From Fuscovulum sp. (GTDB lineage: Bacteria; Pseudomonadota; Alphaproteobacteria; Rhodobacterales; Rhodobacteraceae), in contig CP136571.1 of NCBI GenBank assembly GCA_035192965.1, positions 3,366,501 to 3,430,500 of the forward strand: a DNA stretch of 64,000 nt, written 5' to 3'. Under the pieces are notes generated by a model. It saw only the letters and a program-made list of their open reading frames with translations, searched no databases and was not told the origin of the DNA. The stretch's first letter is position 1; each line of letters opens with the position of its first letter. This document shows, piece by piece, positions 10,573-18,532 of this stretch. A program made the translations under genes and the position numbers.

Positions 10573-11787
10573 GTGTCACCTCACCCCATGGTCCACCCAG
10601 CACCCCCCCGCTTCGCCACCCGGATGGACCTGGTCCAACCCTCCGCCATCCGCGAATTGCTCGCCCTCGGGGCCGACCCGTCGATCATCTCTTTCGGCGG
10701 CGGCTATCCTGATGCCAGCCTCTTTCCCCGCGCCCAGCTGGAAGAGGTCTACCGCGATGCGATCCGCGATCCCTCTGGCGATCCGCTGCAATACGCCCCT
10801 TCCAACGGCCTGCCCAAACTCCGCGCGCAAATCGCCGCCCTGATGACCGATGACGGCACCCCCTGCGGCCCTGATGATGTGCTGGTCCTGCAAGGCTCCC
10901 AGCAAGGCCTTGATTTCGCAGCCAAGATGCTGGTCAACCCCGGTGAGGTGATCATCGTCGAAGACCCCACCTTCCTTGGCGCCCTCATCGCTTTCGCCCC
11001 CAGCCAGCCGCGCTATGCGCCCATCCCGGTCGATGCCGATGGCATGGATATGGATGTGCTGGAAGCCACCCTCGCCACCACCCCCCGGGCGCGGATGATC
11101 TACACCGTCCCCGATTTCCAGAACCCCACCGGCGTCACCCTGTCGCTCGCCCGCCGCCACCGGTTGATCGACCTTGCCAACCGCCATGACCTGACGGTGA
11201 TTGAGGACACCCCCTATCGACACATCCGCTTTGCGGGCGACACCCTGCCCACGCTGAAAAGCCTCGATACCCAAGGTCGCATCATCCACCTTGGCAGTTT
11301 CTCGAAAATCCTCGTCCCCGCGATGCGCTTGGGTTGGGCGGTCGCCGCGCCGCAACTGCTTGAAAAGATGGGCCTACTGAAGGTCGCGTCTGACACCCAG
11401 ACCTCCACTCTCAACATGGCCGCAGCCAGCCTGTTTCTGGAACGGCATGACCTTCAGGCCCACATCGCCACCCTGCGCCACGCCTATCGCCGGAAGAAAG
11501 AGGTCATGCTCGACGCCATCCGCCTGCATTTCCCGCAAGAGGTGACAGTGACCGATCCCGAAGGTGGCCTCTTCACCTGGGCGCGCTTCCCCGATGGCTT
11601 CGACGCCACGGCCTTCATGCGCGACCATGCTCTGCCACAGGCGCGGGTGGCCTATGTCCCCGGCGGCAGTTTCTTTGCCACCACGCCCCAAGCTAACCAC
11701 GCCCGCATCAACTTCTCCGCCCCGTCCGAGGATCGCATCCGTCAGGGGATCGAATCCCTCGGCCGTTGCCTGAAATCCCATATGTGA
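10573..11787 (+). CDS. PLP-dependent aminotransferase, class I/II (2-aminoadipate transaminase-like)
   Basis: This 404-residue fold-type I aminotransferase has the substrate-loop motif [11 protein letters not shown] and the PLP-lysine motif [15 protein letters not shown]. The N-terminal [11 protein letters not shown] and GSQQGLDF blocks are typical of the LysN/MocR-like branch acting on 2-aminoadipate, kynurenine or aromatic amino acids. The start could be GTG 10573, 11 nt after an AAAGG, or ATG 10588; homologues begin near the second. The downstream RraA-like gene begins within 15 bp, so the two probably form an operon. The exact amino-group donor and substrate cannot be told. Confidence 0.85.
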   Translation: MSPHPMVHPAPPRFATRMDLVQPSAIRELLALGADPSIISFGGGYPDASLFPRAQLEEVYRDAIRDPSGDPLQYAPSNGLPKLRAQIAALMTDDGTPCGPDDVLVLQGSQQGLDFAAKMLVNPGEVIIVEDPTFLGALIAFAPSQPRYAPIPVDADGMDMDVLEATLATTPRARMIYTVPDFQNPTGVTLSLARRHRLIDLANRHDLTVIEDTPYRHIRFAGDTLPTLKSLDTQGRIIHLGSFSKILVPAMRLGWAVAAPQLLEKMGLLKVASDTQTSTLNMAAASLFLERHDLQAHIATLRHAYRRKKEVMLDAIRLHFPQEVTVTDPEGGLFTWARFPDGFDATAFMRDHALPQARVAYVPGGSFFATTPQANHARINFSAPSEDRIRQGIESLGRCLKSHM

Positions 11788-11798
11788 AAGCCCGCGCC

Positions 11799-12461
11799 AT
11801 GCCTGTCACGCTGCACCGCACCACGCTTCCCCTTGCGCCCGATCTTTCCGGTTGGGCCGATATCCCGGTCGCTGTCGCAGTCGACACCGTCCCCGGCGCG
11901 CGCCAGATCGACCCCGACATCCGCCCCTTGCGACCGGCGGGCCGGCAGCCCCGGCTGATCGGCCGCGCCGTCACGGTAGATTGCGCCGCGCCGGATTTCG
12001 GGGCCGTGCTCCATGCGCTTGATCTCATTGGCAAAGGCGAGGTGCTGGTCATTGCCGCCCGCGCCCATCGCGACCACGCCATGATCGGCGATATCCTGTC
12101 GGGCCATCTGCGCAACAAAGGCGTCGCAGGTGTGATCGTCGATGGTGCGGTGCGCGACACCGGCACCCTTGGCCTATGGGATGATTTCGCAGTCTTTTCC
12201 CGTCACATCACCCCCCGTGGCCCGACGGGCGCCGATCAGGGCGCGGTCATGGGACCGGTCACCTTTGGTGGCATCACCATAGACGCGGGTGATCTGATCC
12301 TTGGTGATGACGATGGCCTCGTCTGCCTGCCCCCTGCCGCATGGGAAGAAGGCCTCACCCCCGCCCGCGCCAAACTCGCGCTTGAGGATCGCTGGACCGA
12401 AGCCCTCCGCACCGGCACCGCCACCGCAGCCTTCGCCCTGCCCGCCCCGTTCCGCCGCTGA
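11799..12461 (+). CDS. RraA-family / HMG-CHA aldolase-like protein
   Basis: This 220-residue protein belongs to the RraA/dimethylmenaquinone methyltransferase-like superfamily, which includes the divalent-metal 4-hydroxy-4-methyl-2-oxoglutarate aldolases. The signature GVIVDGAVRDTG contains the Arg-Asp pair used for substrate and metal binding, and an upstream MIGDILSG supplies the acidic residue found in true aldolases. It may therefore be an aldolase or oxaloacetate decarboxylase rather than an RNase E regulator. I choose ATG 11799, 8 nt after GAAAG; an earlier in-frame ATG at 11766 would overlap the aminotransferase. Confidence 0.75.
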   Translation: MPVTLHRTTLPLAPDLSGWADIPVAVAVDTVPGARQIDPDIRPLRPAGRQPRLIGRAVTVDCAAPDFGAVLHALDLIGKGEVLVIAARAHRDHAMIGDILSGHLRNKGVAGVIVDGAVRDTGTLGLWDDFAVFSRHITPRGPTGADQGAVMGPVTFGGITIDAGDLILGDDDGLVCLPPAAWEEGLTPARAKLALEDRWTEALRTGTATAAFALPAPFRR

Positions 12462-12495
12462 CGATCCCAACGCAACTTCCCGTGGAAGGAAATCC

Positions 12496-13572
12496 TCACC
12501 CTTCCAGCAACAGCGCCGACCCAATCCCACCCGCCGCCGCAATCGCGGCCAGCCCCACGCCACGCCCCAGATCGGAAAACAGCCGCACCGCCAGCACTGC
12601 GCCCGATGCCCCCACGGGATGCCCCCGCGCCAGCGCCCCGCCTCCAAGGTTCACCCGCGCCGGATCCAGCCCCGCGCCTTCGACACAGGCGATGGCCTGC
12701 ACGGCATAGGCCTCCATCACCTCGGCCCGGTCCAGCGCCCCCGGCCGCAGCCCCGCCGCGCCCAGCACCTGCCCAATCGCCGCCACCGGGGCCAGCCCCG
12801 GCTCCCATGGCACCCCGCCCAGCGTCACCCCGCCTGCAATCCGCAAAGCCCGCGCCGCCCGCACCGCCACACGCTCTGACACCACCAGAACCAGCGCCGC
12901 GCCATCCGCCGCCACCGCCGCGTTGGCCGCTGTCACGCTGCCCGCCACCACCTTGGCCCGCGCCGCAAGCGCGGGCGTCAGGTCGCGCGTGAACCCGTCC
13001 CGCACTTTACCGCCGACACCAACGATCTCACCCGACAAACCCGCCGCCCGTGCCTTGCGATGGCTCTCCACCGCCCAGCCATCCTGCCGCTCCCGCGAAA
13101 TCCCCAGCCGCAGGGCCAGCGCCGCCGCCGCCTCGGCCATGCCGGGGTCGCGGTCGGGCCAGGGGGTGAAGGGTGCCTCGTCATAGGCCGCCGCTGCCCC
13201 CGGCATCCGCCGCTCAGGGCGCTGGGAATAGCTCTCCACCCCGCCGGCCACCACCACCTCGGCCAGCCCGGCCATCACCATTCCCCGCGCGATCAGCACC
13301 GCATCCAGCCCGCCTGCACATTGCCGGTCGATGCTCAGCCCGGCCACCCGCTCGGGCAGGCCCGCCGCCAGCGCCACCCGCCGCGCAGGGTTCCCACCGG
13401 GGCCCAGCACATTGGACAGCACGACCTCATCCACCTGATCCGCCGCGATCCCCGCCGCCTCCAGCAGCGTCCGCAGCACTGGCGCGGCCAGGTCCTCAAG
13501 GCTCAGCGCCCGAAACGCCCCGCCGCGCGGCATCACCGCCGTCCGCTTTGCCGCGATCACAAAGGCCTGCAT
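12496..13572 (-). CDS. Thiolase-family protein lacking the second catalytic cysteine
   Basis: The 358-residue protein has the thiolase fold. The acylated Cys is present (SIDRQCAGGLDA) and the catalytic His is present (RGHPVGASGA). The C-terminal CxGGG block, where a second Cys acts as the base, reads IAAAGGIG, so that Cys is Ala. The NEAFA block reads MEAYA, losing its Asn. It is about 30 residues shorter than biosynthetic thiolases. A normal Claisen or thiolysis cycle is therefore doubtful; it may be a non-condensing thiolase-like protein or use another base. It lies about 100 bp after an AMP-ligase gene on the same strand and may share its transcript. Confidence 0.8.
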   Translation of the reverse strand: MQAFVIAAKRTAVMPRGGAFRALSLEDLAAPVLRTLLEAAGIAADQVDEVVLSNVLGPGGNPARRVALAAGLPERVAGLSIDRQCAGGLDAVLIARGMVMAGLAEVVVAGGVESYSQRPERRMPGAAAAYDEAPFTPWPDRDPGMAEAAAALALRLGISRERQDGWAVESHRKARAAGLSGEIVGVGGKVRDGFTRDLTPALAARAKVVAGSVTAANAAVAADGAALVLVVSERVAVRAARALRIAGGVTLGGVPWEPGLAPVAAIGQVLGAAGLRPGALDRAEVMEAYAVQAIACVEGAGLDPARVNLGGGALARGHPVGASGAVLAVRLFSDLGRGVGLAAIAAAGGIGSALLLEG

Positions 13573-13672
13573 CCGCCCGCCCCCCAGCACGCGCAACCGC
13601 CTGCCCATTCACCTTGGCCCAAATACCCAAAAAACAGCGCCATCTGGCACACCGCCATGTAGTATGCGGCCC

Positions 13673-14911
13673 TCACAGCCCCACCTCCGCCGCCAGCCGC
13701 GTCAGATCGACCTTGCCCGAAGCTGTCTCGGGCCAAGTCTCGCGCCAGATCACCGCGCGCGGCATCTTCAGCGGCCCCAGCCGCGCCCGCGCCGCCCGCA
13801 GAATGGCCGCCTCCTGCGCCGGATCACCCTGCAACACCGCCACGATCACATGCCCCCGCATCCGGTCGGGTCGCGGCAGCACGACGGCCCGCCGCACGCC
13901 CGGCAGGGCCGCCAGAAAGGCCTCGATCTCTTCGGGAAAGACGTTTTGATCCGCCACTGTCACCATCCGCCCGGCGCGCCCGGCCAGATGCAGCTCGCCC
14001 CGCTCCATCCAGCCCATCTCGCCCACCGACATCCAGCCCTGCCGCTTCAGCGGCGCCATCCCGCGTCGGTCGCCATAGCGCGCGCAGAGATAGGGCGACC
14101 TCACCCAAACCTCACCCAATCCCCCCGGTCCCAGCACCGTGCCATCAGCCGCGCGAATTTCCAGCCGCACGCCGGGATAGACGCGCCCCACCCCTTCTGC
14201 CGCTGATCCTTCGTCGGTCAGGGTCACGAAACTCGTCTCCGCCGCGCCATAGAATTCCCGCACCTCAAGCTTGGGCGACAATCCCGCCAGCGCGGCGCGC
14301 AGGGCAGGGTCCAGCTTCGACCCACCCACCAGCACCAGCGCCAGATCGGGCAGTATCCCCAGCCCCTTTTCCACCAGCAGCCGCAATTGCGCGGGCGTGG
14401 CATAGATCACCTGCACCCGCCGCTCTGCCAGCGCGCGATGCTGCGCATCCGGGCGCAGACTGGCCAACAGATGCACCTCTGCCCCCAGACAGGCCCCTTC
14501 CAGCGCCCCATATAATGCAAGGGAATGGTCAATCCGGCCCAACACCGCGACCCGATGCCCCGGCACGATGCCGAACAGCCGCGCATTCACCTCAAAACTC
14601 GCACACCAACTGCGCTGTGTCCGCCGGATGCGGCGCGGCACGCCGGTCGAGCCTGAGGTCAGCGTCTCGAACACCGGGCGTTTACCGGCCTCAGGCGCAG
14701 GCAAGCCCCCTGCGCCAACCCGGAAGGGCAGACCCAGCGCCCCCCGCGCCAGCGCTAATGACACCGCTACCCCGCAGGGAACATCGGCGATGACCACTGC
14801 ATCCCCATCCGGCAGGCCCGTCACCTCTGCGCCATCGGGCCCGAAAATTCGCGCCGCGGGATGGCGGCAAAAGCGATCCGCGATCCCGGCCCCGCGCGCC
14901 ACAGGGGTCAC
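13673..14911 (-). CDS. Short AMP-binding (acyl-adenylate) ligase
   Basis: This ANL-superfamily enzyme activates a carboxylate with ATP, usually to an acyl-CoA. The P-loop reads ETLTSGSTGVPRR, the A5 block YGAAETSF, and the A7-A8 region GEMGWMERGELHLAGR with NVFPEEIE. The C-terminal catalytic Lys is in ETASGKVDL. With GTG 14911 as start the protein has 412 residues, shorter than the usual 500 or more, lacking much of the N-terminal subdomain. That GTG overlaps the stop of the upstream aldolase by 4 nt, which supports this start over the much longer open frame. The substrate is unknown. Confidence 0.8.
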   Translation of the reverse strand: MTPVARGAGIADRFCRHPAARIFGPDGAEVTGLPDGDAVVIADVPCGVAVSLALARGALGLPFRVGAGGLPAPEAGKRPVFETLTSGSTGVPRRIRRTQRSWCASFEVNARLFGIVPGHRVAVLGRIDHSLALYGALEGACLGAEVHLLASLRPDAQHRALAERRVQVIYATPAQLRLLVEKGLGILPDLALVLVGGSKLDPALRAALAGLSPKLEVREFYGAAETSFVTLTDEGSAAEGVGRVYPGVRLEIRAADGTVLGPGGLGEVWVRSPYLCARYGDRRGMAPLKRQGWMSVGEMGWMERGELHLAGRAGRMVTVADQNVFPEEIEAFLAALPGVRRAVVLPRPDRMRGHVIVAVLQGDPAQEAAILRAARARLGPLKMPRAVIWRETWPETASGKVDLTRLAAEVGL

Positions 14912-15675
14912 TCTGGCCGGAACCGCGCCGACAATGCCCGCGCGCCCTGCGCCAGCAGCGCGATATCCATGCCGACGGCGGTAAAGGTGGTGCCCCAGCC
15001 AATGCAGGTCTGCGCGAAATCCGGGTCCAGCGTCAGGATGCCCGCAGGCTTGCCTGCCGCCACGATGGCCCGCACCGCCGCCTCGATCGCCGCCACCACA
15101 TCCGGGTGCCGCATATCGCCCACATGCCCCATGCTTGCCGCCAGATCGGCCGGTCCGATGAACAGCGCATCCACCCCGTCCACCGCCGCAATCTCGGGGA
15201 TGCGCTCCAGCGCCTCGGCCGTTTCCACCTGCACGATCAGGCACAGCTCTTGCTCGGCCCGCTGATGATAACCCGCCACCTGCCCGAACACGCTTGCCCG
15301 CGTCAGCCCCGCGACACCCCGGATGCCGCGCGGCGCATAGCGCATCGCCGCAACCGCCGCCCGCGCCTCATCGGCATTCTGTACATAGGGGATCAGCAGG
15401 GTCTGCGCGCCCAGATCCAGCAGCCGCTTGATCAGCACCACATCATTCGACGCCGGCCGCACCACGGCTTGCGTGCGATAGGGCGCCATCGCTTGCATCA
15501 TCGCCAGCGTGTCGGGAACATCCGTGACCGAATGTTCCGTGTCGATCACCACCCAATCGAACCCGCAGGTCGCCAGCAGTTCCGCCACCACTGTACCGGG
15601 CATGGAATTCCACAACCCGATCTGTTGCCGCCCATCCTTAAGCCCGCGCTTGAAGCGGTTCACAGGCAACATCAT
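14908..15675 (-). CDS. HpcH/HpaI-family aldolase
   Basis: The 255-residue protein is a class II pyruvate-dependent aldolase of the HpcH/HpaI family (4-hydroxy-2-oxoheptanedioate or 2-keto-3-deoxysugar-acid aldolase). Visible are WVVIDTEHS with the general-acid region, RPASND with the pyruvate-binding Arg, the metal-ligand Glu in QVETAEAL, and [11 protein letters not shown]. These enzymes cleave 4-hydroxy-2-oxo acids to pyruvate plus an aldehyde in the cytoplasm. The start ATG overlaps the aroQ stop by 4 nt and its stop overlaps the ligase start by 4 nt, so the three genes are one translational unit. Confidence 0.88.
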   Translation of the reverse strand: MMLPVNRFKRGLKDGRQQIGLWNSMPGTVVAELLATCGFDWVVIDTEHSVTDVPDTLAMMQAMAPYRTQAVVRPASNDVVLIKRLLDLGAQTLLIPYVQNADEARAAVAAMRYAPRGIRGVAGLTRASVFGQVAGYHQRAEQELCLIVQVETAEALERIPEIAAVDGVDALFIGPADLAASMGHVGDMRHPDVVAAIEAAVRAIVAAGKPAGILTLDPDFAQTCIGWGTTFTAVGMDIALLAQGARALSARFRPE

Positions 15676-16112
15676 GCCGTCACCAGCGTCTTGATCCGCC
15701 GCAACGCCAGCAGATACCCCTCAACCCCGCATCCCGCGATCACGCCCTCGGCGCGCAGCGAGACATAGGAATGATGCCGGAACGTCTCGCGCTTGTGGAT
15801 GTTCGAGATATGCACTTCGATCACCGGCCCGTCGAACGCGTTCAGCGCATCCAGAATGGCGATGGAGGTGTGCGTCAGCGCGCCGGGATTGATGATCACC
15901 CCCGCCCCTTCCACCCGCGCCTGATGAATCCAGTCGATGATCTGGCCTTCATGGTTCGACTGATGAAACCGGATCGTCAGGCCCAGCTCTTCGGCCAGCG
16001 ACGCACAATCCTCGGCCACATCTTCCAGCGTCGCACGGCCATAGATTTCAGGCTGTCGCAACCCCAGCAGGTTCAGATTGGGACCGTTGAGGATGTAGAT
16101 GGGCTTTGCCAC
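15672..16112 (-). CDS. aroQ: Type II 3-dehydroquinate dehydratase
   Basis: AroQ dehydrates 3-dehydroquinate in the shikimate pathway or in quinate breakdown. The 146-residue length fits the dodecameric type II enzyme. The N-terminal motif NGPNLNLLG, catalytic Tyr in EIYG with Arg just before (LRQPE), HISN with the catalytic His, and RHHSYVS are present. The usual PGAYTHTS reads PGALTHTS. The gene opens a minus-strand operon with the aldolase and AMP-ligase, an unusual setting that might point to a catabolic role for the group. Confidence 0.95.
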   Translation of the reverse strand: MAKPIYILNGPNLNLLGLRQPEIYGRATLEDVAEDCASLAEELGLTIRFHQSNHEGQIIDWIHQARVEGAGVIINPGALTHTSIAILDALNAFDGPVIEVHISNIHKRETFRHHSYVSLRAEGVIAGCGVEGYLLALRRIKTLVTA

Positions 16113-16477
16113 GGCTGCGGCTCCTTGGATGCGTTCACGCGGACGTTAATCGCGCCCAGCCCGGCCCGCAACCTTTGCCCGTGGCCGCATTCCAAAACCC
16201 GCTGTTATCTTGCGGCGCGGGCATACGCCCGCACGACTTTTGTCTCGCCTGCTCGCCTGCGCGCTTGGCTCGGCTGATGGGGGCGCTGCCCCCAAACCCC
16301 CGGGGTATTTTGGCCAAGATGAAGACCATGCGCAGCGGTCTTACCCAATAAAAATAGGCGCCCGCCCCCATCGCGATCCATGGTCACCACCTGCGGGAGC
16401 CGTGCAGGTCGGCAATCTTGGATCAGGGTCGGACGCCCAGTTTGCCACTCCTCTGGGGACAGAGAAGTTTCGTCGTC
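16113..16477. other. Intergenic region between aroQ and metF with one dispersed repeat
   Basis: I see no gene in these 365 bases. The aroQ promoter must lie at the left side. The stretch 16279-16324 is a copy of the dispersed GC-rich element, reading in the opposite sense to the copies at 53027 and 62251. It contains a GGGGGCGCTGCCCCC palindrome followed by CCCCCGGGGTATTTTGGCC and AAGATGAAG. Confidence 0.6.
16279..16324 (-). repeat. Dispersed GC-rich palindromic element, copy near metF
   Basis: The sequence contains a GGGGGC..GCCCCC hairpin followed by the element's core, which on the minus strand reads CTTCATCTTGGCC then AAATACCCCGGGGG. The same core recurs at 27105, 49514, 53027 and 62251, always between genes. 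This copy lacks the GGCGC..GCGCC hairpin and the final GGGGGC..CCCCC arm of the full copies. Confidence 0.6.
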
Positions 16478-17344
16478 TCAGGCCACTTTCTCCAGCGCCA
16501 CTTCCGGGGAAATCCCCAGCGCGCGGACAACGGCCTGTGTCAGATGCGGGCGGTTCAGCGTGTAGAAATGCAGATCCTCCACCCCGCCCTCGATCAGACG
16601 CGCACAGAGCGAGGTGCACTGCGTCAGCGCCAGCAATTCCTCGCGCCCGTCACGCGCCGCGATGCGGAACGCCTCATCCAGAGCGCCGGGTACTTGGGTT
16701 CCGCAGCGATGGGCAAACTTCTTCGCCCCGTCCCAGGACGTGATCGGCAGGATGCCCGGAATGATCGGCGCGTTGATCCCGGCTTTCACGCAGGCATCGC
16801 GGAAGCGGAAAAACGTGTCGGCGCTGAAGAAGAACTGCGTGATCGCGCTGCTGGCGCCCGCGTCGATCTTGCGCTTGAGCCAATCCACATCGGCAAAGCT
16901 GTCCTTGGCATCGGGGTGCGGCTCCGGATAGGCGCCCACGCGGATCTTGAATTTGCCCGTCTTGGCCAGCGCCTCGACCAGTTCCACGCTCGATGCAAAC
17001 CCATCGGGATGTGCGGTGAAGCGCTGCGCCCCCTTGGGTGCATCGCCGCGCAGGGCCACGATCTCCGTCACGCCAGCCGCGGCGTAGCTTTCGGCAATCT
17101 CCAGCGTTTCACTGCGGGTCGCATCCACGCAGGTCAGATGCGCCGCCACGTTCAGCCCGTAATTGCGGTGGATCGCCCCTACCGCCTCATGCGTCAGCTT
17201 GCGCGTCGTGCCGCCCGCGCCATAGGTGACCGACACAAAGTTCGGCCGCAGCGGGGCCAGAACCTGCACCGTCTCCCACAGCCGGAAAGACGCATCCAGC
17301 GTCTGCGGCGGAAAGAATTCAAAGCTGATGCGCGGGGCGGTCAT
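16478..17344 (-). CDS. metF: 5,10-methylenetetrahydrofolate reductase
   Basis: MetF is the FAD enzyme that makes 5-methyltetrahydrofolate for methionine synthesis. The 288-residue length is normal. The N-terminal SFEFFPPQT with the catalytic Glu, VTYGAGGTTR, and LRGDAPKG blocks are present. The gene is transcribed away from metR across a 97-bp intergenic region that carries a good candidate MetR site, so it is very likely MetR-regulated. Confidence 0.96.
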   Translation of the reverse strand: MTAPRISFEFFPPQTLDASFRLWETVQVLAPLRPNFVSVTYGAGGTTRKLTHEAVGAIHRNYGLNVAAHLTCVDATRSETLEIAESYAAAGVTEIVALRGDAPKGAQRFTAHPDGFASSVELVEALAKTGKFKIRVGAYPEPHPDAKDSFADVDWLKRKIDAGASSAITQFFFSADTFFRFRDACVKAGINAPIIPGILPITSWDGAKKFAHRCGTQVPGALDEAFRIAARDGREELLALTQCTSLCARLIEGGVEDLHFYTLNRPHLTQAVVRALGISPEVALEKVA

Positions 17345-17372
17345 GGCACGAAACTCCTGATGTCTTGCCCTC

Positions 17373-17405
17373 TTGTCTCAGGAAACGTCATGTGAGACAA
17401 ATTCA
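17373..17405. promoter_or_regulatory. Candidate MetR operator between metF and metR
   Basis: TTGTCTCA at 17373-17380 and TGAGACAA at 17393-17400 form a perfect 8-bp inverted repeat with a 12-bp spacer. The right arm also begins TGAGACAAATTCA (17393-17405), one mismatch from the enterobacterial MetR consensus TGAA-N5-TTCA. It lies 29 bp upstream of metF and 37 bp upstream of metR, the right place for a LysR-type site that controls both genes. Confidence 0.6.
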
Positions 17406-17441
17406 TAATACTCATCATCAACATGAATCCTGCGCATCATC

Positions 17442-18347
17442 ATGCATCTCGAATTCCGCCACCTTCGCACCATCCGCGCCATCCATCAGGCTGGTGGCCT
17501 CGCCCGTGCGGCCGATATCCTGAACATGACGCAATCCGCCTTGTCTCATCAGGTAAAGGGGTTGGAGGATCAGGCCGGGGTGGAGCTTTTCGTCCGCCGC
17601 TCCAAACCCATGCGCCTTTCGGCGGCGGGCATCCGGATGCTGAAACTCGCCGAACGCATCCTTCCCGAGATTGATGCGTTGGAAGAGGAATTCCGCGCCC
17701 TGAAATCCGGCAAAACGGGGCGGCTGCATATCGCCATCGAATGTCATGCCTGTTTCGATTGGCTTTTCCCGGTCCTCGAACAGTTCCGCCATGCCTGGCC
17801 CGATGTCGATGTCGATATCCGCGCGGGCCTTGCCTTTGACGCCATCCCCGCGCTGTTGCGCGAAGAGGTGGACCTTGTGATCTCTTCCGATCCCCTCCGC
17901 CTTGACGGGGTGATCTACAACCCGCTCTTCGACTACCACCCCACTTTCGTCGCCGCCAAGGACCACCCGCTTGCTGCGAAAGATTGGGTCGGGGCAGAGG
18001 ATTTCCGCGACGAGGTGCTGATCACCTACCCCGTCAGCCGCGACAAACTGGATATCTTCACCGAATTGCTGACCCCGGCCAAAGTGGAACCCCGCGGCCA
18101 GCGCCCTGTGGAACTGACCGCCGTGATCCTGATGCTGGTCGGCTCCAACCGCGGCGTTGCCGTGCTGCCCGATTGGGTGCTGCGCGATGTGCGCAGCCAT
18201 GCCGATTACATCACCCGCCCCCTCGGCCCCCGCACCATCACCCGCCGCCTCTACGCCGCCACGCGGGATGAGGATGCCGCCAAGCCCTTCATGGCGCATT
18301 TCCTGCGGCTGGGCCGGACCGAACCGGTGAAGTTGCAGCGCGGCTAG
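17442..18347 (+). CDS. metR: LysR-family transcriptional activator MetR
   Basis: The 301-residue protein has an N-terminal LysR helix-turn-helix (about residues 5-60, GGLARAADILNMTQSALSHQ) and a two-lobed effector domain. MetR in other bacteria responds to homocysteine and activates metE, metH or metF. Sequence features such as LSHQVKGLE and FVRRSKPMRL fit MetR, and divergence from metF supports the call. A hairpin follows directly after the stop. Confidence 0.9.
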   Translation: MHLEFRHLRTIRAIHQAGGLARAADILNMTQSALSHQVKGLEDQAGVELFVRRSKPMRLSAAGIRMLKLAERILPEIDALEEEFRALKSGKTGRLHIAIECHACFDWLFPVLEQFRHAWPDVDVDIRAGLAFDAIPALLREEVDLVISSDPLRLDGVIYNPLFDYHPTFVAAKDHPLAAKDWVGAEDFRDEVLITYPVSRDKLDIFTELLTPAKVEPRGQRPVELTAVILMLVGSNRGVAVLPDWVLRDVRSHADYITRPLGPRTITRRLYAATRDEDAAKPFMAHFLRLGRTEPVKLQRG

Positions 18348-18392
18348 GCGGTTTTTGACGCAAGAACCGCACTGGAATTTGGCGCAAATTCC
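18348..18392 (+). terminator. Two hairpins after metR
   Basis: GCGGTTTTT (18348-18356) pairs with AAGAACCGC (18362-18370) with one G-U pair and a 5-nt loop, immediately after the metR stop. A second hairpin GGAATTT/AAATTCC follows at 18374-18380 and 18386-18392. Together they are a plausible terminator for metR. The rest of the stretch to 18532 shows no gene. Confidence 0.55.
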
Positions 18393-18532
18393 GGCACCAA
18401 ACGTCGGACCAAACGATTTCTGCGCCAAAAGTCGTTGCGAAATCCGCGACAGATTTCGCTCTGCCCCAAGGCCACGGCCAAACGCAAAAGCGTGGACCTG
18501 CGACATCGTAAATGCCGAAGATCGCGGGCAAC

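Noticed and set aside
17345..17441. SAM riboswitch before metF or metR
   Set aside because: The spacer is only 97 bp and shows a dyad suited to a LysR-type regulator; no SAM-II type conserved core was recognised.
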